Source of the DNA: Prosapia bicincta
Taxonomy: Eukaryota > Arthropoda > Insecta > Hemiptera > Cercopidae
NCBI GenBank assembly: GCA_036971475.1
Contig: JBAIZL010000005.1
Span: 63,790,655 to 63,854,654 of the forward strand
Direction: 5' to 3'
DNA length: 64,000 nt
The notes beneath the pieces were generated by a model, which was not told where the DNA came from, did not search any database, and was given only the letters and a program-made list of their open reading frames with translations. Position 1 is the first letter of the stretch, and each line of letters starts with the position of its first letter. Both the position numbers and the translations under genes were made by a program. Below are positions 1 through 11,068 of this stretch, one piece after another.

Positions 1-170
1 CTAAAAAAATGCATGAATTATAGTTCATGGATTTTGCGATTTCTACAAAAAATGGATTTCTCATTTAAAAGGCATAATAAACGCAGAATCGACCATAGAT
101 TCGCATTGTGCACTTAGAATTGATCTATATTAAGTATTATAAGAGCTATCGCAATTGTCATATATTTGCT
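1..170 (+). repeat. Reference monomer with internal landmarks
   Basis: First full monomer, used as the ruler for this annotation. Positions: 3-9 oligo-A tract (7 here; 8, 9, 10 or 11 elsewhere); 9-14 ATGCAT; 12-29 imperfect dyad CATGAATTATAGTTCATG; 36-39 TGCG (variants TACG, TGTG, TGCA); about 47-53 second A tract followed by ATGG or ACGG; about 66-72 TTAAAAGG (variant TTAATAGG); 86-102 short inverted repeat GAATC-7 nt-GATTC; about 109-112 the GCAC/GCTC site; about 128-136 the variable TCTATATTAAG/AATAAG/AAAAAG/AGAAG stretch; 147-162 near-palindrome around CAATTG. These diagnostic sites define the monomer types used to trace the larger repeats. Confidence 0.95.
12..29. other. 18-bp imperfect dyad, present in nearly every monomer
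   Basis: CATGAATTATAGTTCATG reads as two 7-base arms (CATGAAT and GTTCATG) around TATA. The arms pair except for one position (a G.T pair if transcribed). It recurs once per monomer and is rarely broken. Exceptions include the monomers with G after ATGCATG (for example 1194, 2215), those reading TTATATTTC (14303, 19584), and deletions at about 34251 and 34755. It could be a DNA-binding dyad, a hairpin or a by-product of composition; the sequence alone cannot decide. It does not resemble the CENP-B box. Confidence 0.6.
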
Positions 171-682
171 CTAAAAAAAATGCATGAATTATAGTTCATG
201 GATTTTGCGATTTCTACAAAAAATGGATATCTCATTTAAAAGGCATAATAAACGCAGAATCGACCATAGATTCGCATTGTGCTCTTAGAATTGATCTATA
301 ATAAGTATTATAGGAGCTATGGCAATTGTCATATATTTGCTCTAAAAAAAATGCATGAATTATAGTTCATGGATTTTGCGATTTCTACAAAAAATGGATT
401 TCTCATTTAAAAGGCATAATAAACGCAGAATCGACCATAGATTCGCATTGTGCTCTTAGAATTGATCTATAATAAGTATTATAGGAGCTATCGCAATTGT
501 CATAACTTTTCTCTAAAAAAATGCATGAATTATAGTTCATGGATTTTGCGATTTCTACAAAAAATGGATTTCTCATTTAAAAGGCATAATAAACGCAGAA
601 TCGACCATAGATTCAAATTGTGCACTTAGAATTGATCTATATTAAGTATTGTAAGAGCTATCGAAATTGTCATATATTTGCT

Positions 683-2384
683 CTAAAAAAAATGCATGAA
701 TTATAGTTCATGGATTTTGCGATTTCTACAAAAAATGGATTTCTCATTTAAAAGGCATAATAAACGCAGAATCGACCATATATTCGCATTGTGCTCTTAG
801 AATTGATCTATAAAAAGTATTATAGGAGCTATGGCAATTGTCATATATTTGCTCTAAAAAAATGCATGAATTATAGTTCATGGATTTTGCGATTTCTACA
901 AAAAATGGATTTCTCATTTAAAAGGCATAATAAACGCAGAATCGACCATAGATTCGCATTGTGCACTTAGAATTGATCTATAATAAGTATTATAGGAGCT
1001 ATCGCAATTGTCATATATTTTCTCTAAAAAAATGCATGAATTATAGTTCATGGATTTTGTGATTTCTACAAAAAACGGATTTCTCATTTAAAAGGCATAA
1101 TAAACGCAGAATCGACCATAGATTCGCATTGTGCTCTTAGAATTGATCTATAATAAGTATTATAGGAGCTATCGAAATTGTCATATATTTTCTCTAAAAA
1201 AATGCATGGATTATAGTTCATGGATTTTGCGATTTCTACAAAAAATGGATTTCTCATTTAAAAGGCATAATAAACGCAGAATCGTCCATAGATTCGCATT
1301 GTGCTCTTAGAATTGATCTATAAAAAGTATTATAGGAGCTATGGCAATTGTCATATATTTGCTCTAAAAAAATGCATGAATTATAGTTCATGGATTTTGC
1401 GATTTCTACAAAAAATGGATTTCTCATTTAAAAGGCATAATAAACGCAGAATCGACCATAGATTCGCATTGTGCACTTAGAATTGATCTATAATAAGTAT
1501 TATAGGAGCTATGGCAATTGTCATATATTTGCTCTAAAAAAATGCATGAATTATAGTTCATGGATTTTGCGATTTCTACAAAAAATGGATTTCTCATTTA
1601 AAAGGCATAATAAACGCAGAATCGACCATAGATTCGCATTGTGCACTTAGAATTGATCTATAATAAGTATTATAAGAGCTTTCGCAATTGTCATATATTT
1701 GCTCTAAAAAAAATGCATGAATTATAGTTCATGGATTTTGCGATTTCTACAAAAAATGGATTTCTCATTTAAAAGGCATAATAAACGCAGAATCGACCAT
1801 AGATTCGCATTGTGCACTTAGAATTGATCTATAAGAAGTATTATAGGAGCTATCGCAATTGTCATATATTTTCTCTAAAAAAATGCATGAATTATAGTTC
1901 ATGGATTTTACGATTTCTACAAAAAATGGATTTCTCATTTAATAGGCATAATAAACGCAGAATCGACCATAGATTCGCATTGTGCTCTTAGAATTGATCT
2001 ATAATAAGTATTATAGGAGCTATCGCAATTGTCATATATTTTCTCTAAAAAAATGCATGAATTATAGTTCATGGATTTTGCGATTTCTACAAAAAACGGA
2101 TTTCTCATTTAAAAGGCATAATAAACGCAGAATCGACCATAGATTCGCATTGTGCTCTTAGAATTGATCTATAATAAGTATTATAGGAGCTATCGCAATT
2201 GTCATATATTTTCTCTAAAAAAATGCATGGATTATAGTTCATGGATTTTGCGATTTCTACAAAAAATGGATTTCTCATTTAAAAGGCATAATAAACGCAG
2301 AATCGACCATAGATTCGCATTGTGCTCTTAGAATTGATCTATAAAAAGTATTATAGGAGCTACGGCAATTGTCATATATTTGCT
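683..2384 (+). repeat. Block beta, copy 1: 10-monomer unit of 1,702 bp
   Basis: Ten monomers in fixed order start at 683, 854, 1024, 1194, 1364, 1534, 1704, 1875, 2045 and 2215. Marks in order: CATATATTCG (777), GGATTTTGTG with ACGG (about 1053-1078), ATGCATGG with ATCGTCC, an AAGAGCTTTCGC ending, an AAGAAG variant, TTTTACG with TTAATAGG (about 1906-1943), an ACGG monomer, and a final GGAGCTACGGC ending (about 2356). The same order recurs at 3407 and 5109, giving offsets of 2,724 and 1,702 bp. Confidence 0.88.
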
Positions 2385-3065
2385 CTAAAAAAAATGCATG
2401 AATTATAGTTCATGGATTTTGCGATTTCTACAAAAAATGGATTTCTCATTTAAAAGGCATAATAAACGCAGAATCGTCCATAGATTCGCATTGTGCTCTT
2501 AGAATTGATCTATAATAAGTATTATAGGAGCTATCGCAATTGTCATATATTTTCTCTAAAAAAATGCATGAATTATAGTTCATGGATTTTGCGATTTCTA
2601 CAAAAAACGGATTTCTCATTTAAAAGGCATAATAAACGCAGAATCGACCATAGATTCGCATTGTGCTCTTAGAATTGATCTATAATAAGTATTATAGGAG
2701 CTATCGAAATTGTCATATATTTTCTCTAAAAAAATGCATGGATTATAGTTCATGGATTTTGCGATTTCTACAAAAAATGGATTTCTCATTTAAAAGGCAT
2801 AATAAACGCAGAATCGTCCATAGATTCGCATTGTGCTCTTAGAATTGATCTATAATAAGTATTATAGGAGCTATCGAAATTGTCATATATTTTCTCTAAA
2901 AAAATGCATGGATTATAGTTCATGGATTTTGCGATTTCTACAAAAAATGGATTTCTCATTTAAAAGGCATAATAAACGCAGAATCGTCCATAGATTCGCA
3001 TTGTGCTCTTAGAATTGATCTATAATAAGTATTATAGGAGCTATCGCAATTGTCATAACTTTTCT
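2385..3065 (+). repeat. Block gamma, 4 monomers
   Basis: Monomers start at 2385, 2556, 2726 and 2896. Three of the four carry ATCGTCC and two carry the ATGCATGG variant; the last ends in CATAACTTTT. The block recurs at 6811-7491, where I see one difference (TTAAAAAGCAT at about 7219 in place of TTAAAAGGCAT). In both places it leads directly into an alpha start at 3066 and 7492, so gamma-alpha is an inherited junction. Confidence 0.82.
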
Positions 3066-3406
3066 CTAAAAAAATGCATGAATTATAGTTCATGGATTTT
3101 GCGATTTCTACAAAAAATGGATTTCTCATTTAAAAGGCATAATAAACGCAGAATCGACCATAGATTCGCATTGTGCACTTAGAATTGATCTATATTAAGT
3201 ATTATAAGAGCTATCGCAATTGTCATATATTTGCTCTAAAAAAAATGCATGAATTATAGTTCATGGATTTTGCGATTTCTACAAAAAATGGATATCTCAT
3301 TTAAAAGGCATAATAAACGCAGAATCGACCATAGATTCGCATTGTGCTCTTAGAATTGATCTATAATAAGTATTATAGGAGCTATGGCAATTGTCATATA
3401 TTTGCT
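3066..3406 (+). repeat. Shortened alpha block, first two monomers only
   Basis: Matches monomers 1 and 2 of alpha, including GGATATCTC at 3290, exactly 3,065 bp after 225. The third and fourth alpha monomers are missing and the array passes straight into beta at 3407. This is a two-monomer deletion relative to 1-682, or a two-monomer gain in the other copies. Confidence 0.8.
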
Positions 3407-6400
3407 CTAAAAAAAATGCATGAATTATAGTTCATGGATTTTGCGATTTCTACAAAAAATGGATTTCTCATTTAAAAGGCATAATAAACGCAGAATCGAC
3501 CATATATTCGCATTGTGCTCTTAGAATTGATCTATAAAAAGTATTATAGGAGCTATGGCAATTGTCATATATTTGCTCTAAAAAAATGCATGAATTATAG
3601 TTCATGGATTTTGCGATTTCTACAAAAAATGGATTTCTCATTTAAAAGGCATAATAAACGCAGAATCGACCATAGATTCGCATTGTGCACTTAGAATTGA
3701 TCTATAATAAGTATTATAGGAGCTATCGCAATTGTCATATATTTTCTCTAAAAAAATGCATGAATTATAGTTCATGGATTTTGTGATTTCTACAAAAAAC
3801 GGATTTCTCATTTAAAAGGCATAATAAACGCAGAATCGACCATAGATTCGCATTGTGCTCTTAGAATTGATCTATAATAAGTATTATAGGAGCTATCGAA
3901 ATTGTCATATATTTTCTCTAAAAAAATGCATGGATTATAGTTCATGGATTTTGCGATTTCTACAAAAAATGGATTTCTCATTTAAAAGGCATAATAAACG
4001 CAGAATCGTCCATAGATTCGCATTGTGCTCTTAGAATTGATCTATAAAAAGTATTATAGGAGCTATGGCAATTGTCATATATTTGCTCTAAAAAAATGCA
4101 TGAATTATAGTTCATGGATTTTGCGATTTCTACAAAAAATGGATTTCTCATTTAAAAGGCATAATAAACGCAGAATCGACCATAGATTCGCATTGTGCAC
4201 TTAGAATTGATCTATAATAAGTATTATAGGAGCTATGGCAATTGTCATATATTTGCTCTAAAAAAATGCATGAATTATAGTTCATGGATTTTGCGATTTC
4301 TACAAAAAATGGATTTCTCATTTAAAAGGCATAATAAACGCAGAATCGACCATAGATTCGCATTGTGCACTTAGAATTGATCTATAATAAGTATTATAAG
4401 AGCTTTCGCAATTGTCATATATTTGCTCTAAAAAAAATGCATGAATTATAGTTCATGGATTTTGCGATTTCTACAAAAAATGGATTTCTCATTTAAAAGG
4501 CATAATAAACGCAGAATCGACCATAGATTCGCATTGTGCACTTAGAATTGATCTATAAGAAGTATTATAGGAGCTATCGCAATTGTCATATATTTTCTCT
4601 AAAAAAATGCATGAATTATAGTTCATGGATTTTACGATTTCTACAAAAAATGGATTTCTCATTTAATAGGCATAATAAACGCAGAATCGACCATAGATTC
4701 GCATTGTGCTCTTAGAATTGATCTATAATAAGTATTATAGGAGCTATCGCAATTGTCATATATTTTCTCTAAAAAAATGCATGAATTATAGTTCATGGAT
4801 TTTGCGATTTCTACAAAAAACGGATTTCTCATTTAAAAGGCATAATAAACGCAGAATCGACCATAGATTCGCATTGTGCTCTTAGAATTGATCTATAATA
4901 AGTATTATAGGAGCTATCGCAATTGTCATATATTTTCTCTAAAAAAATGCATGGATTATAGTTCATGGATTTTGCGATTTCTACAAAAAATGGATTTCTC
5001 ATTTAAAAGGCATAATAAACGCAGAATCGACCATAGATTCGCATTGTGCTCTTAGAATTGATCTATAAAAAGTATTATAGGAGCTACGGCAATTGTCATA
5101 TATTTGCTCTAAAAAAAATGCATGAATTATAGTTCATGGATTTTGCGATTTCTACAAAAAATGGATTTCTCATTTAAAAGGCATAATAAACGCAGAATCG
5201 ACCATATATTCGCATTGTGCTCTTAGAATTGATCTATAAAAAGTATTATAGGAGCTATGGCAATTGTCATATATTTGCTCTAAAAAAATGCATGAATTAT
5301 AGTTCATGGATTTTGCGATTTCTACAAAAAATGGATTTCTCATTTAAAAGGCATAATAAACGCAGAATCGACCATAGATTCGCATTGTGCACTTAGAATT
5401 GATCTATAATAAGTATTATAGGAGCTATCGCAATTGTCATATATTTTCTCTAAAAAAATGCATGAATTATAGTTCATGGATTTTGTGATTTCTACAAAAA
5501 ACGGATTTCTCATTTAAAAGGCATAATAAACGCAGAATCGACCATAGATTCGCATTGTGCTCTTAGAATTGATCTATAATAAGTATTATAGGAGCTATCG
5601 AAATTGTCATATATTTTCTCTAAAAAAATGCATGGATTATAGTTCATGGATTTTGCGATTTCTACAAAAAATGGATTTCTCATTTAAAAGGCATAATAAA
5701 CGCAGAATCGTCCATAGATTCGCATTGTGCTCTTAGAATTGATCTATAAAAAGTATTATAGGAGCTATGGCAATTGTCATATATTTGCTCTAAAAAAATG
5801 CATGAATTATAGTTCATGGATTTTGCGATTTCTACAAAAAATGGATTTCTCATTTAAAAGGCATAATAAACGCAGAATCGACCATAGATTCGCATTGTGC
5901 ACTTAGAATTGATCTATAATAAGTATTATAGGAGCTATGGCAATTGTCATATATTTGCTCTAAAAAAATGCATGAATTATAGTTCATGGATTTTGCGATT
6001 TCTACAAAAAATGGATTTCTCATTTAAAAGGCATAATAAACGCAGAATCGACCATAGATTCGCATTGTGCACTTAGAATTGATCTATAATAAGTATTATA
6101 AGAGCTTTCGCAATTGTCATATATTTGCTCTAAAAAAAATGCATGAATTATAGTTCATGGATTTTGCGATTTCTACAAAAAATGGATTTCTCATTTAAAA
6201 GGCATAATAAACGCAGAATCGACCATAGATTCGCATTGTGCACTTAGAATTGATCTATAAGAAGTATTATAGGAGCTATCGCAATTGTCATATATTTTCT
6301 CTAAAAAAATGCATGAATTATAGTTCATGGATTTTACGATTTCTACAAAAAATGGATTTCTCATTTAATAGGCATAATAAACGCAGAATCGACCATAGAT

Positions 6401-6810
6401 TCGCATTGTGCTCTTAGAATTGATCTATAATAAGTATTATAGGAGCTATCGCAATTGTCATATATTTTCTCTAAAAAAATGCATGAATTATAGTTCATGG
6501 ATTTTGCGATTTCTACAAAAAACGGATTTCTCATTTAAAAGGCATAATAAACGCAGAATCGACCATAGATTCGCATTGTGCTCTTAGAATTGATCTATAA
6601 TAAGTATTATAGGAGCTATCGCAATTGTCATATATTTTCTCTAAAAAAATGCATGGATTATAGTTCATGGATTTTGCGATTTCTACAAAAAATGGATTTC
6701 TCATTTAAAAGGCATAATAAACGCAGAATCGACCATAGATTCGCATTGTGCTCTTAGAATTGATCTATAAAAAGTATTATAGGAGCTACGGCAAATGTCA
6801 TATATTTGCT
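3407..6810 (+). repeat. Block beta copies 2 and 3 in tandem (2 x 1,702 bp)
   Basis: Two back-to-back copies of the ten-monomer beta unit occupy 3407-5108 and 5109-6810. Marker pairs are 1,702 bp apart: CATATATTCG at 3501 and 5203, and the G of GGATTTTGTG at 3783 and 5485. The only difference I noticed is GGCAAATGTC near 6791 in the second copy, where the first reads GGCAATTGTC. Both resemble beta copy 1 at 683-2384. Near-identity over 1.7 kb implies recent block duplication. Confidence 0.88.
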
Positions 6811-7491
6811 CTAAAAAAAATGCATGAATTATAGTTCATGGATTTTGCGATTTCTACAAAAAATGGATTTCTCATTTAAAAGGCATAATAAACGCAGAAT
6901 CGTCCATAGATTCGCATTGTGCTCTTAGAATTGATCTATAATAAGTATTATAGGAGCTATCGCAATTGTCATATATTTTCTCTAAAAAAATGCATGAATT
7001 ATAGTTCATGGATTTTGCGATTTCTACAAAAAACGGATTTCTCATTTAAAAGGCATAATAAACGCAGAATCGACCATAGATTCGCATTGTGCTCTTAGAA
7101 TTGATCTATAATAAGTATTATAGGAGCTATCGAAATTGTCATATATTTTCTCTAAAAAAATGCATGGATTATAGTTCATGGATTTTGCGATTTCTACAAA
7201 AAATGGATTTCTCATTTAAAAAGCATAATAAACGCAGAATCGTCCATAGATTCGCATTGTGCTCTTAGAATTGATCTATAATAAGTATTATAGGAGCTAT
7301 CGAAATTGTCATATATTTTCTCTAAAAAAATGCATGGATTATAGTTCATGGATTTTGCGATTTCTACAAAAAATGGATTTCTCATTTAAAAGGCATAATA
7401 AACGCAGAATCGTCCATAGATTCGCATTGTGCTCTTAGAATTGATCTATAATAAGTATTATAGGAGCTATCGCAATTGTCATAACTTTTCT
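6811..7491 (+). repeat. Block gamma, copy 2
   Basis: Same four-monomer order as 2385-3065, ending in CATAACTTTT just before an alpha start. It has one private change, TTAAAAAGCAT at about 7219. Confidence 0.8.
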
Positions 7492-8173
7492 CTAAAAAAA
7501 TGCATGAATTATAGTTCATGGATTTTGCGATTTCTACAAAAAATGGATTTCTCATTTAAAAGGCATAATAAACGCAGAATCGACCATAGATTCGCATTGT
7601 GCACTTAGAATTGATCTATATTAAGTATTATAAGAGCTATCGCAATTGTCATATATTTGCTCTAAAAAAAATGCATGAATTATAGTTCATGGATTTTGCG
7701 ATTTCTACAAAAAATGGATATCTCATTTAAAAGGCATAATAAACGCAGAATCGACCATAGATTCGCATTGTGCTCTTAGAATTGATCTATAATAAGTATT
7801 ATAGGAGCTATGGCAATTGTCATATATTTGCTCTAAAAAAAATGCATGAATTATAGTTCATGGATTTTGCGATTTCTACAAAAAATGGATTTCTCATTTA
7901 AAAGGCATAATAAACGCAGAATCGACCATAGATTCGCATTGTGCTCTTAGAATTGATCTATAATAAGTATTATAGGAGCTATCGCAATTGTCATAACTTT
8001 TCTCTAAAAAAATGCATGAATTATAGTTCATGGATTTTGCGATTTCTACAAAAAATGGATTTCTCATTTAAAAGGCATAATAAACGCAGAATCGACCATA
8101 GATTCAAATTGTGCACTTAGAATTGATCTATATTAAGTATTGTAAGAGCTATCGAAATTGTCATATATTTGCT
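7492..8173 (+). repeat. Block alpha, full copy 2
   Basis: Starts exactly 7,491 bp after position 1. Carries GGATATCTC at 7716, CATAACTTTT near 7991 and GATTCAAATTG at about 8101, all at the same offset as in 1-682. This makes 7,491 bp (44 monomers) the largest period that I can follow in the left domain. Confidence 0.85.
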
Positions 8174-10045
8174 CTAAAAAAAATGCATGAATTATAGTTC
8201 ATGGATTTTGCGATTTCTACAAAAAATGGATTTCTCATTTAAAAGGCATAATAAACGCAGAATCGACCATATATTCGCATTGTGCTCTTAGAATTGATCT
8301 ATAAAAAGTATTATAGGAGCTATGGCAATTGTCATATATTTGCTCTAAAAAAATGCATGAATTATAGTTCATGGATTTTGCGATTTCTACAAAAAATGGA
8401 TTTCTCATTTAAAAGGCATAATAAACGCAGAATCGACCATAGATTCGCATTGTGCACTTAGAATTGATCTATAATAAGTATTATAGGAGCTATGGCAATT
8501 GTCATATATTTGCTCTAAAAAAATGCATGAATTATAGTTCATGGATTTTGCGATTTCTACAAAAAATGGATTTCTCATTTAAAAGGCATAATAAACGCAG
8601 AATCGACCATAGATTCGCATTGTGCACTTAGAATTGATCTATAATAAGTATTATAGGAGCTATCGCAATTGTCATATATTTTCTCTAAAAAAATGCATGA
8701 ATTATAGTTCATGGATTTTGTGATTTCTACAAAAAACGGATTTCTCATTTAAAAGGCATAATAAACGCAGAATCGACCATAGATTCGCATTGTGCTCTTA
8801 GAAGTGATCTATAATAAGTATTATAGGAGCTATCGAAATTGTCATATATTTTCTCTAAAAAAATGCATGGATTATAGTTCATGGATTTTGCGATTTCTAC
8901 AAAAAATGGATTTCTCATTTAAAAGGCATAATAAACGCAGAATCGTCCATAGATTCGCATTGTGCTCTTAGAATTGATCTATAAAAAGTATTATAGGAGC
9001 TATGGCAATTGTCATATATTTGCTCTAAAAAAATGCATGAATTATAGTTCATGGATTTTGCGATTTCTACAAAAAATGGATTTCTCATTTAAAAGGCATA
9101 ATAAACGCAGAATCGACCATAGATTCGCATTGTGCACTTAGAATTGATCTATAATAAGTATTATAGGAGCTATGGCAATTGTCATATATTTGCTCTAAAA
9201 AAATGCATGAATTATAGTTCATGGATTTTGCGATTTCTACAAAAAATGGATTTCTCATTTAAAAGGCATAATAAACGCAGAATCGACCATAGATTCGCAT
9301 TGTGCACTTAGAATTGATCTATAATAAGTATTATAAGAGCTATCGCAATTGTCATATATTTGCTCTAAAAAAAATGCATGAATTATAGTTCATGGATTTT
9401 GCGATTTCTACAAAAAATGGATTTCTCATTTAAAAGGCATAATAAACGCAGAATCGACCATAGATTCGCATTGTGCACTTAGAATTGATCTATAAGAAGT
9501 ATTATAGGAGCTATCGCAATTGTCATATATTTTCTCTAAAAAAATGCATGAATTATAGTTCATGGATTTTACGATTTCTACAAAAAATGGATTTCTCATT
9601 TAATAGGCATAATAAACGCAGAATCGACCATAGATTCGCATTGTGCTCTTAGAATTGATCTATAATAAGTATTATAGGAGCTATCGCAATTGTCATATAT
9701 TTTCTCTAAAAAAATGCATGAATTATAGTTCATGGATTTTGCGATTTCTACAAAAAACGGATTTCTCATTTAAAAGGCATAATAAACGCAGAATCGACCA
9801 TAGATTCGCATTGTGCTCTTAGAATTGATCTATAATAAGTATTATAGGAGCTATCGCAATTGTCATATATTTTCTCTAAAAAAATGCATGGATTATAGTT
9901 CATGGATTTTGCGATTTCTACAAAAAATGGATTTCTCATTTAAAAGGCATAATAAACGCAGAATCGACCATAGATTCGCATTGTGCTCTTAGAATTGATC
10001 TATAAAAAGTATTATAGGAGCTACGGCAATTGTCATATATTTGCT
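8174..10045 (+). repeat. Block beta-plus, 11 monomers
   Basis: Follows beta order but has one extra monomer (8345-8514, seven A, GTGCAC, GCTATGGC ending) before the expected one. Its GGATTTTGTG monomer (8685) carries a derived GAAGTGATCT at about 8803, and its 9195 monomer ends GCTATCGC where beta has GCTTTCGC. GAAGTGATCT also occurs at about 11697 and 16979 but not in the betas at 683, 3407 or 5109. The three later copies therefore share a more recent ancestor. Confidence 0.82.
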
Positions 10046-11068
10046 CTAAAAAAAATGCATGAATTATAGTTCATGGATTTTGCGATTTCTACAAAAAATG
10101 GATTTCTCATTTAAAAGGCATAATAAACGCAGAATCGACCATAGATTCGCATTGTGCTCTTAGAATTGATCTATATTAAGTATTGTAAGAGCTATCGAAA
10201 TTGTCATATATTTGCTCTAAAAAAAATGCATGAATTATAGTTCATGGATTTTGCGATTTCTACAAAAAATGGATTTCTCATTTAAAAGGCATAATAAACG
10301 CAGAATCGTCCATAGATTCGCATTGTGCTCTTAGAATTGATCTATAATAAGTATTATAGGAGCTATCGCAATTGTCATATATTTTCTCTAAAAAAATGCA
10401 TGAATTATAGTTCATGGATTTTGCGATTTCTACAAAAAACGGATTTCTCATTTAAAAGGCATAATAAACGCAGAATCGACCATAGATTCGCATTGTGCTC
10501 TTAGAATTGATCTATAATAAGTATTATAGGAGCTATCGAAATTGTCATATATTTTCTCTAAAAAAATGCATGGATTATAGTTCATGGATTTTGCGATTTC
10601 TACAAAAAATGGATTTCTCATTTAAAAGGCATAATAAACGCAGAATCGTCCATAGATTCGCATTGTGCTCTTAGAATTGATCTATAATAAGTATTATAGG
10701 AGCTATGGCAATTGTCATATATTTGCTCTAAAAAAAATGCATGAATTATAGTTCATGGATTTTGCGATTTCTACAAAAAATGGATTTCTCATTTAAAAGG
10801 CATAATAAACGCAGAATCGACCATAGATTCGCATTGTGCTCTTAGAATTGATCTATAATAAGTATTATAGGAGCTATCGCAATTGTCATAACTTTTCTCT
10901 AAAAAAATGCATGAATTATAGTTCATGGATTTTGCGATTTCTACAAAAAATGGATTTCTCATTTAAAAGGCATAATAAACGCAGAATCGACCATAGATTC
11001 AAATTGTGCACTTAGAATTGATCTATATTAAGTATTGTAAGAGCTATCGAAATTGTCATATATTTGCT
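10046..11068 (+). repeat. Six-monomer mosaic linking beta-plus to the 31-mer
   Basis: Monomers start at 10046, 10217, 10388, 10558, 10728 and 10899. The first looks hybrid: its 5' part is generic and its 3' part carries TATTAAG/TATTGTAAG/ATCGAAATTG as in the fourth alpha monomer. The next two match gamma. The fourth has a gamma 5' part and the GCTATGGC ending of alpha monomer 2. The last two match alpha monomers 3 and 4. Together with 8174-10045 this makes a 2,895-bp, 17-monomer step to the beta-like start at 11069. Confidence 0.7.

Larger units (their letters stand above)
1..682 (+). repeat. Block alpha, 4 monomers (left domain)
   Basis: Four distinguishable monomers start at 1, 171, 342 and 513. 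Diagnostic marks are GGATATCTC in the second (about 225), the CATAACTTTT ending of the third (about 501), and GATTCAAATTG plus the TATTGTAAG ending in the fourth (about 610-652). The full block recurs at 7492-8173, exactly 7,491 bp downstream. Its first two monomers recur at 3066-3406. The fourth monomer's GATTCAAATT mark also heads later blocks at about 10996 and 16276. Confidence 0.85.

Noticed and set aside
60..102. CENP-B box
   Set aside because: No stretch fits the mammalian CENP-B box core (TTCG....A..CGGG). The ACGG and TTCG words occur separately and in the wrong arrangement.
86..102. GAATC-7 nt-GATTC inverted repeat as a terminator or hairpin gene
   Set aside because: The stem is only 5 bp and there is no T run or transcript context. 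Noted as a landmark only.
147..162. Promoter or operator reading of the TATA-rich and CAATTG-containing segments
   Set aside because: AT-rich satellite contains many such words by composition, and there is no adjacent gene. Only the perfect 16-bp palindrome subset was kept as an observation.
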